Shown: piece after piece, positions 9,127 to 17,643 of the stretch
Position numbering within the stretch: position 1 is the first letter of the stretch
Layout of the letters: every line of letters starts with the position of its first letter
Assembly (NCBI RefSeq): GCF_001659705.1
Contig: NZ_CP015971.1
Span: forward strand, 1,364,001 to 1,428,000
Reading direction: 5' to 3'
DNA: 64,000 nt
From: Arachidicoccus sp. BS20
GTDB taxonomy: Bacteria > Bacteroidota > Bacteroidia > Chitinophagales > Chitinophagaceae
Program-made: the position numbers and the translations under genes
The notes under the pieces: model-generated
Seen by the model: only the letters and a program-made list of their open reading frames with translations
Told to the model about the DNA's origin: nothing
Database searches by the model: none

Positions 9127-10134
9127 ATGAATTCTATTGAAACATTTTATCCTTTATTAGGCAAGCAAAGCAAAGTCGTCATTACCATGCACCAAAAGCC
9201 CGACGGCGATGCCATGGGTTCTGCGCTTGGGTTGTATCATTTTCTTATCCGGTTCGAACATGAAGTTACCGTCATCTCCCCTACCAACTGGGCGAACTTC
9301 TTAAACTGGATGCCTTGTGTTGAGAAAGTTCATAATTATGAAAATTGTTCCGCCAATGCAGACAAAATGATTGAGGCAGCCGATTGGATTTTTTGCCTGG
9401 ACTTTAATGTGCTGCACCGCACCAAATCAATGGAACAATCGTTGCTGAAAGCAAAAGCCGTGAAAATTTTAATAGACCACCACGAGCAGCCGCAGACAGA
9501 AGTTTTTGACTATGGCATCAGTTTGACAAGCAAAAGTTCTACCTGCGAAATGATATATGATTTTATCGTAGGCTCCGGCAATCGCGACAAAATCAATCTC
9601 GACATTGCTACTTGTCTGTACACAGGCTTGATGACGGACACAGGCTCTTTCCGCTTTCCAAGCACAACGGCTTCGGTGCATCTGGCGGTGGCTTATTTTA
9701 AAGAGATAGGTCTGAATCATTCCATTATCCACGAAAAAATATACGATGTCAATACCGAAGACCGCCTGCATTTGCTGGGCAATTCTTTAGCCAAAAGAAT
9801 GGAAGTCTTTTACGAATACAACGCCGCGTTAATGGCAATCACAAAAGCCGATTTGCTGAAATTCAGTGCTAAAACCGGCGATACGGAAGGGCTGGTAAAT
9901 TATCTTTTGTCCATCGAAGGCATTAAATTCGGCGCGCTGGTAATCGACAGGGATGAAGAACGCAAATGGAGTTTCCGCAGCAAAGGCAGTTTTGATGTGA
10001 ATGAATTTGCACGAAAACATTTCAACGGCGGCGGACATAAAAATGCAGCAGGCGGGCACTCAAAAGACTCCCTGGAAGAAACCGTGAGAAAATTTAAAGA
10101 GATTTTATTAGATTATGCAGAAACTTTGCGTTAA
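9127..10134 (+). CDS. nrnA: DHH/DHHA1 phosphoesterase (NrnA-type oligoribonuclease / pAp phosphatase)
   Basis: The protein, 335 residues from the ATG at 9127, has the DHH-family metal-binding motifs: H22-QKP-D26-G-D28, DFNVLHRT, LIDHHEQP and DTGSFRF. The C-terminal DHHA1 motif is GGGHKNAAGG. NrnA-type members degrade short oligoribonucleotides and dephosphorylate 3'-phosphoadenosine 5'-phosphate in the cytoplasm. Some relatives cleave cyclic dinucleotide products, so the exact substrate is inferred from the family. A TTG nine bases upstream lies inside the promoter element and is not the start. Confidence 0.88.
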   Translation: MNSIETFYPLLGKQSKVVITMHQKPDGDAMGSALGLYHFLIRFEHEVTVISPTNWANFLNWMPCVEKVHNYENCSANADKMIEAADWIFCLDFNVLHRTKSMEQSLLKAKAVKILIDHHEQPQTEVFDYGISLTSKSSTCEMIYDFIVGSGNRDKINLDIATCLYTGLMTDTGSFRFPSTTASVHLAVAYFKEIGLNHSIIHEKIYDVNTEDRLHLLGNSLAKRMEVFYEYNAALMAITKADLLKFSAKTGDTEGLVNYLLSIEGIKFGALVIDRDEERKWSFRSKGSFDVNEFARKHFNGGGHKNAAGGHSKDSLEETVRKFKEILLDYAETLR

Positions 10135-10178
10135 CATTGCCCACAAATTTTTAATTAAAAAATAATCGAATACAAAAG

Positions 10179-11180
10179 ATGAGAAAACTATTATGCGCAT
10201 CGGCAGGGCTTTCATTGCTTGCGCTTGCATCCTGTAATCTGAATTACAGCACTACAAAATCCGGTATAAAATATAAGATATTTTCCGGCAAGGCTGCCGG
10301 AGCGGAACACAAAGGCGATTCCATCACTGTGGGCGACATTGTAAAATTTAATATCAAAGTTACCATTCCTGAACAGGATACAACCCTGGCGGATTTTTAC
10401 GGCAAAATGCCGCAATACGCACCATTGGACACCGGCGCAAGAGCTAAAATGTCCATCATGGAAATTATGCCGAAAATGCAATCGGGAGACAGCGCTGTTG
10501 CTATGTTGAGCATGGACAGCATCATTGCCAAAAACCCAATGGGCTTACCACCCTTTATTAAAAAGGGACAACATATCAAATATACCATCAGCATACTTAA
10601 TGTGTTCAAAAACGACTCCATTGCGAGACTTGACGTAAACAAAGAACGCGACAAAGAACAGGCGCGCGAAAAGGTAGAACTGGACGCAGCGGGCACAGCT
10701 TTGGATAAATATATTACAGACAACAACATCAAGGCGACCAAGACCAAAAACGGCGTATATGTAGTATTGGATACACCCGGCGACATTAGCCTGAAAGCCG
10801 ATTCGGGAATGCAGGCAACCGTAAATTATACAGGAAGAGTTGTTGGCGGCACAAAGCCGTTTGATTCTAATGTTGATACGACTTTCCACCATGCAAAACC
10901 GCTCGAAGTAGTTGTGGATTCACACCAGACAATTCCGGGCTGGGACGAAGCATTACCTTACTTTGGCAAGGGTGCGAAAGGAAAAATCTACATTCCTGCA
11001 AAACTGGCTTACGGCGCACAGCAAGCCGGACCCGACATCAAGCCGTACAGCAACCTTGTGTTTGACATTGAGGTAACGGATGTAAAGAAACCCGAAGCGC
11101 CGAAAACTCCGGCAATGACTCCTGAAATGCAAAAACAATTGCAGGAAAAATTGCAACACGCAATGCCTGCACATAAATAA
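10179..11180 (+). CDS. FKBP-type peptidyl-prolyl isomerase lipoprotein
   Basis: The 333-residue product has a lipoprotein signal with lipobox LASC (Cys19). Its N-terminal half (about residues 27-130) looks like a diverged FKBP fold without clear active-site residues. The C-terminal half (about 205-305) is a proper FKBP domain with VNYTGRVVGG, FDSN, PGWDEALP, KGKIYIPAKLAYG and LVFDIEVTDV. It would help fold proteins in the periplasm or at the outer membrane. The tail is rich in Pro, Lys and Gln. It is followed by an intrinsic terminator at 11201-11238. Confidence 0.9.
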   Translation: MRKLLCASAGLSLLALASCNLNYSTTKSGIKYKIFSGKAAGAEHKGDSITVGDIVKFNIKVTIPEQDTTLADFYGKMPQYAPLDTGARAKMSIMEIMPKMQSGDSAVAMLSMDSIIAKNPMGLPPFIKKGQHIKYTISILNVFKNDSIARLDVNKERDKEQAREKVELDAAGTALDKYITDNNIKATKTKNGVYVVLDTPGDISLKADSGMQATVNYTGRVVGGTKPFDSNVDTTFHHAKPLEVVVDSHQTIPGWDEALPYFGKGAKGKIYIPAKLAYGAQQAGPDIKPYSNLVFDIEVTDVKKPEAPKTPAMTPEMQKQLQEKLQHAMPAHK

Positions 11181-11200
11181 ATCTTGTTTAACCGGTTTAC

Positions 11201-11238
11201 AAAGCGATGAAATGTTGCAAAACGTTCATCGCTTTTTT
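11201..11238 (+). terminator. Terminator of the FKBP gene
   Basis: AAAGCGATGAA (11201-11211) pairs with TTCATCGCTTT (11225-11235), followed by a T run. The stem sequence is nearly the same as in the ndk terminator at 8471-8500. Confidence 0.85.
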
Positions 11239-11265
11239 ATTTTATGGCTTTAGCCATTTAAAATA

Positions 11266-11484
11266 TGAACTACATAGATACATAGAATTAAAATTTCTAA
11301 AAGGTTAGATATGTTTGCTATTCAAACACGCAGCAAATCATAGCATTTTCATCTTCGATGAACATCTTTGTGAGACTTTTCATTTTTTAGCATAACGGTT
11401 ATACCGAAGAAATATCCAAAGCCTTTTTGAAACAACCTTTTGCATGCTTCCGTTTTCAACAAAACCTGTGTACCTGTGTGGTTA
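11266..11484. repeat. Long intergenic palindrome family, copy A
   Basis: The ends are imperfect inverted repeats (GAACTACATAGATACATAG against CTGTGTACCTGTGTGGTT). Inside is the block TCATAGCATTTTCATCTTCG, which recurs in copy C (45225-45390) and, inverted, in copy B (35234-35393). No gene is present. The repeat fills most of the 352-base gap between the FKBP and M32 genes. Confidence 0.7.
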
Positions 11485-11520
11485 AATTTTTATTCTATTA
11501 CATAAAAATCTAAACGGTTT

Positions 11521-11528
11521 TATTTTTG
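11521..11528 (+). promoter_or_regulatory. Promoter -7 element of the M32 peptidase gene
   Basis: TATTTTTG lies only four bases from the ATG at 11533, which predicts a leaderless transcript. Confidence 0.6.
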
Positions 11529-11532
11529 CAGT

Positions 11533-13026
11533 ATGAACAATACAAAAGATTTATATCAACAATACGTTGAGCGCGCGCAGAAAATTGCCGATTTGAATTA
11601 TGCCGCAGCCGTCCTCGACTGGGACCGGGAAACTTATATGCCCGTAAAAGGCGCAGCCGCAAGAGCAAGACAGTTAGCGACTTTACGCGGAATGGCGCAT
11701 CAGCTTTTTACAGAAAAATCTTACGGCGATTTGTTGCAAAACCTGCTGGACAAAAGCGATGAACTTTCCGGAAAAGAGAAGCAGAATATTATTTTATCAA
11801 AAGAAGATTTTGATAAGCAAACGAAATTGCCGTCGGCATTTGTTCACGAGTTAAGCGAAACGATTTCCCGCGCCTACCAATCGTGGATGGATGCAAGAAA
11901 GCAAAATAATTTTACTGTTTTTGAACCTGCATTAAACAAGCTTGTTTCTTTGAAACAACAGGAAGCTGATTTGCTCGGTTACTCAGCACATCCGTATGAT
12001 GCGCTGCTGAAAGATTATGAAAAAAGCGCCTCGGTAAAAATGCTCGACGAACTCTTTGAAAGTATGACAAAGCCTTTGCAGGATTTACTTTCCAAAGTTT
12101 TAGCAAAGCAAAATGCAGATGCCGGTTTTCTGCACCGGCATTATCCAAAAGACACGCAATGGAATTGGGGAATGTACCTGATTAAAGAATTAGGCTTTGA
12201 TTTTGAAGCCGGCAGGCAGGACATTTCCGAGCATCCTTTTACCACCAATTTTTCTTCGCAGGATGTACGCGTAACCACAAGAATTGACGAACAGGATTTT
12301 GCAAACATGACGTGGAGTTGTATTCACGAAGCAGGACACGCGTTGTACGAGCAAGGCTTGCCGAATGCTGATTACGGCTTGCCTTCCGGCGAATTTGCAT
12401 CGCTCAGCATTCACGAGTCTCAGAGCCGTTTTTGGGAAAACTGTGTCGGTCGAAGTCTCCCGTTTTGGCAATACTATTTTCCTAAACTGCAATCCTGTTT
12501 TCCTGCGCAGTTACAAGATATTTCTTTGGAAAAATTTTACGGCGCCATCAACAAAGTGCAGCCCTCTTTAATCAGAACCGAGTCAGATGAACTGACGTAT
12601 CATTTCCACGTCAGGATTCGTTACATCATGGACAAAGAATTAATCGGCGGAAATCTTTCAACAAAAAATGTTCGTGAAAGATGGAATGAATTATATAAAG
12701 AAAATCTTGGTATCGAAGTTCCCGACGATAACCGCGGCAGCTTGCAGGATGTTCACTGGAGCCATGGAAGTTTCGGTTATTTTCCCACATACAGTCTGGG
12801 CAGCTTTTATGCGGCGCAGTTTTGGGCAAAACTGAAAGAAGAAAACCCATCGGCAGAAAAAGAAATTTCCGAAGGAAACGTAACAAACATTTTAAGCTGG
12901 CTGAGAAAAAATATACACACAAAAGGCCGCACAGGCGGCGACAGCGAAGCGCTATGCAAAAGCATTACCGGAAAGCCGCTGCAAACGGTTGCATTTCTTG
13001 AATATTTAACGCAGAAATTATTGTAA
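11533..13026 (+). CDS. M32-family metallocarboxypeptidase (carboxypeptidase Taq type)
   Basis: The 497-residue length and motif order match the M32 family: the zinc motif HEAGH at residues 265-269, then HESQSRFWEN with His294-Glu295, the latter supplying the third zinc ligand. These cytoplasmic enzymes remove C-terminal residues from peptides and work in peptide turnover. There is no signal peptide. The gene is followed 24 bases later by the small T9SS-sorted protein, which has its own promoter element. Confidence 0.95.
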   Translation: MNNTKDLYQQYVERAQKIADLNYAAAVLDWDRETYMPVKGAAARARQLATLRGMAHQLFTEKSYGDLLQNLLDKSDELSGKEKQNIILSKEDFDKQTKLPSAFVHELSETISRAYQSWMDARKQNNFTVFEPALNKLVSLKQQEADLLGYSAHPYDALLKDYEKSASVKMLDELFESMTKPLQDLLSKVLAKQNADAGFLHRHYPKDTQWNWGMYLIKELGFDFEAGRQDISEHPFTTNFSSQDVRVTTRIDEQDFANMTWSCIHEAGHALYEQGLPNADYGLPSGEFASLSIHESQSRFWENCVGRSLPFWQYYFPKLQSCFPAQLQDISLEKFYGAINKVQPSLIRTESDELTYHFHVRIRYIMDKELIGGNLSTKNVRERWNELYKENLGIEVPDDNRGSLQDVHWSHGSFGYFPTYSLGSFYAAQFWAKLKEENPSAEKEISEGNVTNILSWLRKNIHTKGRTGGDSEALCKSITGKPLQTVAFLEYLTQKLL

Positions 13027-13032
13027 AAGTAT

Positions 13033-13040
13033 TAGCTTTG
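13033..13040 (+). promoter_or_regulatory. Promoter -7 element of the small T9SS-sorted protein
   Basis: TAGCTTTG lies six bases after the M32 stop codon and ten bases before the ATG at 13051. This suggests independent transcription. Confidence 0.55.
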
Positions 13041-13050
13041 TAATATCAGT

Positions 13051-13470
13051 ATGGAGATTCCGATGAAGAGACATCTACATTTTATTTATAAACACCTTCT
13101 TTCATTTGCAGCCGTTGCAGCATTTTGCCTTGCAATTTCCGGCGGCGCGAAAGCCGGTACTGTACGGTCTTTCAAAGATTCCCTGTTGTTTTCCGACACT
13201 TTTGGGCATCCTTTGACAGGAACAAAACTTGTTACGTGCTATCCCAATCCTGCAACGTCTTATATCAATTTCAAATTTGACAAAACAATTCCGGCTTCAT
13301 CCAGGTTGCTTATATACAGTTTTAGCGGCAGAAAGATGGATGAACTAAACGTAAAAGATAACCTTATAAAAATATCATTGGACAATTATTTCAGAGGCTT
13401 ATACATATATCAGCTTCGGGATACCGCAGGCAATATTATTGAAAGCGGCAGGTTCCAAGTGAAAAACTAA
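13051..13470 (+). CDS. Small secreted protein made almost only of a T9SS C-terminal sorting domain
   Basis: The 139-residue product has a signal peptide (hydrophobic HLLSFAAVAAFCLAIS, cleavage near GGAKA), a linker of about 30 residues, and then a type A sorting domain of type IX secretion: TKLVTCYPNPATSYINFKF, a central LLIYSFSGRKM strand, and GLYIYQLRDTAGNIIESGRF. There is almost no cargo between signal and sorting domain, so it is either a surface anchor or adaptor, or the remnant of a larger exported protein. The ATG at 13063 (MKRHLH) is an alternative start and gives a more typical signal peptide. Confidence 0.82.
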   Translation: MEIPMKRHLHFIYKHLLSFAAVAAFCLAISGGAKAGTVRSFKDSLLFSDTFGHPLTGTKLVTCYPNPATSYINFKFDKTIPASSRLLIYSFSGRKMDELNVKDNLIKISLDNYFRGLYIYQLRDTAGNIIESGRFQVKN

Positions 13471-13514
13471 TGAATCTAATTAACCCCTAACCTCTTTTTA
13501 TTCAATTATTCAAT

Positions 13515-14903
13515 ATGCCTTTAATCAAGAGTATATCGGGAATTCGCGGCACTATCGGCGGAGAACCGGGCGTAACTTTAAGTCCTTTAGACATTGTAAA
13601 ATTCACAGCCGCTTACGGTACGTGGATTAAAAAAAATTCTCCTGAAAACGCAAAAATAGTGGTCGGTCGCGACGGAAGAATCAGCGGGGAAATGGTACAA
13701 AGATTGGTAGTTTCAACCCTGAACGCAATCGGGTTAGATGTGATTGATTTAGGCTTAAGCACTACTCCCACTGTTGAAATGGGTGTCGTAATCGAAGAAG
13801 CCGCAGGAGGCATTATTTTAACGGCAAGCCACAATCCAAAAGAATGGAACGCATTGAAACTGCTGAACGCCGACGGCGAATTTATAAGCGCGGAAGCGGG
13901 AAAAGAAATTCTGGAAACAGTAGAAAATGAAGCTTTTAATTTTGTTCCGGTGGACAAGCTCGGCAGCTACGCCATTAACGAAACCATTCTTTCCAAACAC
14001 ATTGACGCCGTCGTAAAATATCCTTTGGTTAAACCTGAAGCTATCAAAGAGAAAAAGTTCAAAATCGTAGTTGATGCTATCAACAGCACGGGTGCAATTG
14101 CCGTTCCCGAACTGCTGAAAGCGCTTGGCGTGGAAGAAAACGACATCATCGTTTTAAATGAAGAAGTGAACGGAAAGTTTGCCCACAACCCGGAACCTTT
14201 GCCCGAACACCTGAACGAGCTTTGCAATGAAGTAAAAAAGAAAGGCGCAGATTTGGGCATTGCCGTTGACCCTGATGTGGACAGGCTTTGCTTCGTGTGT
14301 GAAGACGGAACGTTATTCGGCGAAGAATACACGTTGGTTGCCATTGCCGGTTATGTGCTGCAACACAAAAAAGGCAATACCGTCAGCAATATGTCGTCCA
14401 CGCGCGCGCTGCGCGATGTTACGGAAAAAGCAGGCGGCGAATATTTCCCCAGCGCTGTAGGCGAAGTAAATGTCGTAACCAAAATGAAAGCCGTAAACGC
14501 CGTTATCGGCGGCGAAGGCAACGGCGGCGTGATTGTTCCCGATTTGCATTACGGTCGTGATGCGCTCATTGGCATCGCGCTGTTTTTATCATTATTATCA
14601 GAATGTAAAAAAGGCGTAAGACAATTGCGCAGCCAATATCCCAACTACTTTATTTCAAAAAATAAAATCGAGCTGGAAAGCGGCATTGACGTAAAGAAAA
14701 TATTTACCCAGATTCAAAAGAAATACAAGAAAAATCCCATCAATACGGAAGACGGATTAAAGATTGAGTTCGATACCGACTGGGTGCATTTGCGCACGAG
14801 CAACACCGAACCGATTATCCGTATTTATGCGGAAAGCTCCTCTCCCACTACGGCAGACAATATTGCAAAACGCATCATTCAGGATATTAAAGAAGTGATG
14901 TGA
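13515..14903 (+). CDS. glmM: Phosphoglucosamine mutase / phosphomannomutase family protein
   Basis: The 462-residue enzyme belongs to the alpha-D-phosphohexomutase family. The phosphoserine loop is TASHNPKEWNALKL (Ser105). The metal-binding loop is DPDVDRLCF, the sugar-binding loop is GEGNGGVIVP, and the phosphate-binding loop is RTSNTEPIIRIYAES. In Bacteroidota this version usually serves as GlmM, turning glucosamine-6-phosphate into glucosamine-1-phosphate for cell wall synthesis. Action on mannose or glucose phosphates cannot be excluded from sequence. A hairpin at 14969-14998 may be its terminator. Confidence 0.92.
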   Translation: MPLIKSISGIRGTIGGEPGVTLSPLDIVKFTAAYGTWIKKNSPENAKIVVGRDGRISGEMVQRLVVSTLNAIGLDVIDLGLSTTPTVEMGVVIEEAAGGIILTASHNPKEWNALKLLNADGEFISAEAGKEILETVENEAFNFVPVDKLGSYAINETILSKHIDAVVKYPLVKPEAIKEKKFKIVVDAINSTGAIAVPELLKALGVEENDIIVLNEEVNGKFAHNPEPLPEHLNELCNEVKKKGADLGIAVDPDVDRLCFVCEDGTLFGEEYTLVAIAGYVLQHKKGNTVSNMSSTRALRDVTEKAGGEYFPSAVGEVNVVTKMKAVNAVIGGEGNGGVIVPDLHYGRDALIGIALFLSLLSECKKGVRQLRSQYPNYFISKNKIELESGIDVKKIFTQIQKKYKKNPINTEDGLKIEFDTDWVHLRTSNTEPIIRIYAESSSPTTADNIAKRIIQDIKEVM

Positions 14904-14947
14904 TTGCTAAAATTATTATACGGTAATTTTAATAGAATAGTAAGTAT

Positions 14948-14955
14948 TACTTTTG
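14948..14955 (+). promoter_or_regulatory. Candidate promoter -7 element upstream of the cysteine desulfurase gene
   Basis: TACTTTTG lies 76 bases upstream of the desulfurase ATG. A terminator-like hairpin follows directly at 14969-14998, so any transcript from here would have to pass it. Confidence 0.5.
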
Positions 14956-14968
14956 CAAATCATTTTTT

Positions 14969-14998
14969 AGTGTATAACTTTTGTTATACACTTTTTTA
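14969..14998 (+). terminator. Terminator-like hairpin in front of the cysteine desulfurase gene
   Basis: AGTGTATAAC (14969-14978) pairs perfectly with GTTATACACT (14983-14992) around a TTTT loop and is followed by a T run. It is either the terminator of the upstream mutase gene or an attenuator in the leader of the desulfurase gene. Confidence 0.75.
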
Positions 14999-15031
14999 TT
15001 GTAATACACTAATTAATTAAGGAACCCGGTT

Positions 15032-16162
15032 ATGAACAAAAGAATTTATTTCGACAATGCAGCCACTACTTCGCTCGACAAGGAAGTGCTGGATGCAATG
15101 ATGCCTTATCTTACCACGCATTTCGGCAACCCTTCTTCGATATACAGCTACGGGCGCGAAACAAGACTTGCCGTTGAAAACGCGCGCAAAACAGTAGCCG
15201 GAATATTAGGCGTACATCCTGCGGAAATATTTTTCACAAGCGGCGGTACCGAAAGCAGCAACACCGCAATCACCGCATCGGTGCGCGACTTGGGCTGTAA
15301 GCACATCATCACTTCCCCTATTGAGCATCATGCTACTTTGCATACCGTTGAACATTTGCACCAAACAGGCGAAGCAAAACTCAGTTATGTAAAAGTATTG
15401 CCGAACGGACATATCGATTATAACGATTTGGAAAATTTACTGGCAAACAGTGAAGCAAAAACATTAGTAACATTGCTGCACGCCAACAACGAAATCGGCA
15501 ATCTTTTAAGTATTAAAAAAGTAGGCGGGCTTTGCGAAAAATACAATGCCGTTTTCCATTGCGATACCGTACAAACCGTAGGGCACTATCCCATTAATTT
15601 GAAAGAATTGTACGTGCATTTTATTTCTGCCGCAGGGCATAAATTTCACGGACCGAAAGGCATCGGTGTTTTGTATGTCAATGAGAACGTGAAAATAAAG
15701 CCACTCATCAACGGCGGCGCGCAGGAAAGAAATATGCGTGCCGGAACCGAAAATTTATACGGCATTGTGGGCTTTGCCAAAGCCTTACAAATTGCTGCCG
15801 GTAATTACGAAAAAGACAGCGCCTACATTGCCGATTTGAAAAAATATATGCACGATAAATTGGTTGCCGAAATACCGGGCGTGGTTTTCAACGGCGATGC
15901 TTTGGGCAAAAGCTTATATACAGTGTTGAATGTAGGCTTTCCCAAAACAGAGAAAAGCGAGATGATTTTGTACAATCTTGACATTAACGGCATTTGCGTT
16001 TCGGGCGGAAGCGCGTGTACAAGCGGCGCCAACCAGGGCTCTCACGTAATCTCAGCTATCAAACCCGATTCGGATGAAGTTGCCGTTCGGTTCTCTTTTT
16101 CCAAACACAACACCAAAGAAGAAGTGGACGAAGTGGTAGCAAAGCTGAAAGAAATTATATAA
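15032..16162 (+). CDS. iscS: Cysteine desulfurase, IscS/NifS type
   Basis: This class V aminotransferase-fold enzyme removes sulfur from cysteine as a persulfide. Its 376 residues include the N-terminal FDNAATTSLD, the PLP lysine in SAAGHKFHGPKG (Lys204) and the catalytic cysteine loop SGGSACTSG (Cys329). The RAGTENL motif is typical of the IscS/NifS branch. No iscU-like scaffold lies next to it. The cell also has SufS (24345-25580), so this copy may serve tRNA thiolation or other sulfur transfer rather than the main Fe-S pathway (inference). Confidence 0.93.
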   Translation: MNKRIYFDNAATTSLDKEVLDAMMPYLTTHFGNPSSIYSYGRETRLAVENARKTVAGILGVHPAEIFFTSGGTESSNTAITASVRDLGCKHIITSPIEHHATLHTVEHLHQTGEAKLSYVKVLPNGHIDYNDLENLLANSEAKTLVTLLHANNEIGNLLSIKKVGGLCEKYNAVFHCDTVQTVGHYPINLKELYVHFISAAGHKFHGPKGIGVLYVNENVKIKPLINGGAQERNMRAGTENLYGIVGFAKALQIAAGNYEKDSAYIADLKKYMHDKLVAEIPGVVFNGDALGKSLYTVLNVGFPKTEKSEMILYNLDINGICVSGGSACTSGANQGSHVISAIKPDSDEVAVRFSFSKHNTKEEVDEVVAKLKEII

Positions 16163-16264
16163 TCTTTTTTTAGTTTGTCTATGATGTTTCATTAATGCGA
16201 AACATCATAGACAAAACCAATAAATTGATAGACAAATACTATTCTCCCCTACTGTTGTATTTGT

Positions 16265-16272
16265 TAGTTTTG
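16265..16272 (+). promoter_or_regulatory. Promoter -7 element of the peroxiredoxin gene
   Basis: TAGTTTTG lies 43 bases upstream of the ATG at 16316. TTG upstream of it (around 16249) fits the weak -33 element. Confidence 0.6.
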
Positions 16273-16315
16273 CCACGCTAAGAATTCAATCTAATCATTT
16301 AAATGTATAACAACT

Positions 16316-16885
16316 ATGAGTAACAGAGTCTTATCTATCGGCGAAAAGTTTCCGCAATTCAACAAAAAAGCTGCCGTTTCTATCGAAAAAGGAAAAGAAT
16401 TTATCGATGTGAGCAACGAAACCATTGACGGAAAATGGACAGTATTGTTTTGGTGGCCCAAAGATTTCACTTTCGTTTGTCCTACGGAAATTGCCGAGTT
16501 CAACAGAAATTTTGAAGAATTCAGCGACCGTGATACCCTATTAATCGGTGCATCTACCGATTCAGAATTTGTACACGCTGCCTGGCGCCGCGACCACAAA
16601 GATTTGAGAGACCTTAAATTCCCAATGTTGGCAGATACCTCCAAATCGCTCGCTGAAGAATTGGGCATTCTGGATGCAAACGAAAAAATTGCTTACCGCG
16701 CTACCTTCATCATCGACAATGAAGGAATCATCCGTTGGGTAAGTGTAAATGACTTAAACGTAGGTCGCAACGTTCAGGAAGTTATCCGCGTATTGGATGC
16801 GCTGCAAACCGACGAGCTATGCCCATGCAACTGGAACAAAGGCGAAGAAACTTTGACTACGCAATTGGCAGCAGAGCTTAACTAA
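16316..16885 (+). CDS. ahpC: AhpC/Prx1-type 2-Cys peroxiredoxin
   Basis: The 189-residue enzyme reduces hydrogen peroxide and organic peroxides in the cytoplasm. The peroxidatic Cys55 lies in FTFVCPTEIAEF. The resolving cysteine region near the C-terminus is DELCPCNW (Cys169 and Cys171). It lies 80 bases upstream of an AhpD-like gene on the same strand. A modest hairpin lies between them, so readthrough may set the ratio of the two proteins. Confidence 0.94.
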   Translation: MSNRVLSIGEKFPQFNKKAAVSIEKGKEFIDVSNETIDGKWTVLFWWPKDFTFVCPTEIAEFNRNFEEFSDRDTLLIGASTDSEFVHAAWRRDHKDLRDLKFPMLADTSKSLAEELGILDANEKIAYRATFIIDNEGIIRWVSVNDLNVGRNVQEVIRVLDALQTDELCPCNWNKGEETLTTQLAAELN

Positions 16886-16923
16886 AAAGAGTTTTCATGG
16901 TTTAGAGTTTTTATTACAAATAA

Positions 16924-16948
16924 GGCAGGTGTAAAAGCCTGCTTTTTA
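16924..16948 (+). terminator. Terminator-like hairpin between ahpC and the ahpD-like gene
   Basis: GCAGG (16925-16929) pairs with CCTGC (16938-16942), followed by TTTTTAATTTT. The stem is short, so termination may be partial. Confidence 0.6.
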
Positions 16949-16965
16949 ATTTTAAAGTAAATTTT

Positions 16966-17562
16966 ATGAATACAGTTATAGAAAATGAAACATACAGCAA
17001 TCTTTTATCATTATTAAAAATAGAAAATTACACGCCCTCTCCTGCTGCGGCTACATTGCTTAGTACCAATGCACGTTATATCAAAGATTTAAAAATTAAC
17101 GTGAGCAATGTGCTGAATAATTCGCAAACCCTGAATAAGAAAGAAGCTTTACTCCTTGCTTATTCCATAGCAGTAAACGAAAAGTTTCCTTTGCTGCGCG
17201 AAAGTCTTGCAACGCTCGCAACCGAAGCTGGCGCAACACAGGAAGAACTGGCAGAAGTTGTAAGTATAACCTCTCTAATGAATGTAAACAATGTGTTCTA
17301 TCGTTTCCGTCATTTTTTGGAAAAAGATTTTTACAATAATCAGCCCGCAGGTATCAAAATGTCTGTCATGGTAAATCCTGTTTTGGGTAAAGAATTATTT
17401 GAGCTGATAAGTCTTGTGGTATCATCTGTCAATGGCTGCGAAATGTGCGTAAAATCTCACGAAGCAAAACTGATTGGTACAGGCACAACAGAAAACAAAA
17501 TTTTTGAAGCGGTTAAGTTAGGCGCAGTCATTAAAGGATTAATTACCATTTTGGCGGCATAA
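16966..17562 (+). CDS. AhpD-like carboxymuconolactone decarboxylase family protein
   Basis: The 198-residue helical protein carries the AhpD signature Cys158-x-x-Cys161 and His165 in NGCEMCVKSHE. AhpD-type proteins use the CxxC pair as a thiol reductant for AhpC. The position directly after a peroxiredoxin supports that role. Some family members are decarboxylases, but the CxxC-x3-H motif favours the redox role. Confidence 0.88.
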   Translation: MNTVIENETYSNLLSLLKIENYTPSPAAATLLSTNARYIKDLKINVSNVLNNSQTLNKKEALLLAYSIAVNEKFPLLRESLATLATEAGATQEELAEVVSITSLMNVNNVFYRFRHFLEKDFYNNQPAGIKMSVMVNPVLGKELFELISLVVSSVNGCEMCVKSHEAKLIGTGTTENKIFEAVKLGAVIKGLITILAA

Positions 17563-17583
17563 TTTTTCTTTCCCGTAAAAATG

Positions 17584-17616
17584 AAAGGCGCATTCACAAC
17601 CGGAATGCGCCTTTTC
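17584..17616 (+). terminator. Terminator of the ahpD-like gene
   Basis: AAGGCGCATTC (17585-17595) pairs with GAATGCGCCTT (17603-17613), followed by TTTTC. It lies between the convergent ahpD-like and recA genes. Confidence 0.85.
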
Positions 17617-17643
17617 TTATGATACTTACTAAACACAGCCACA

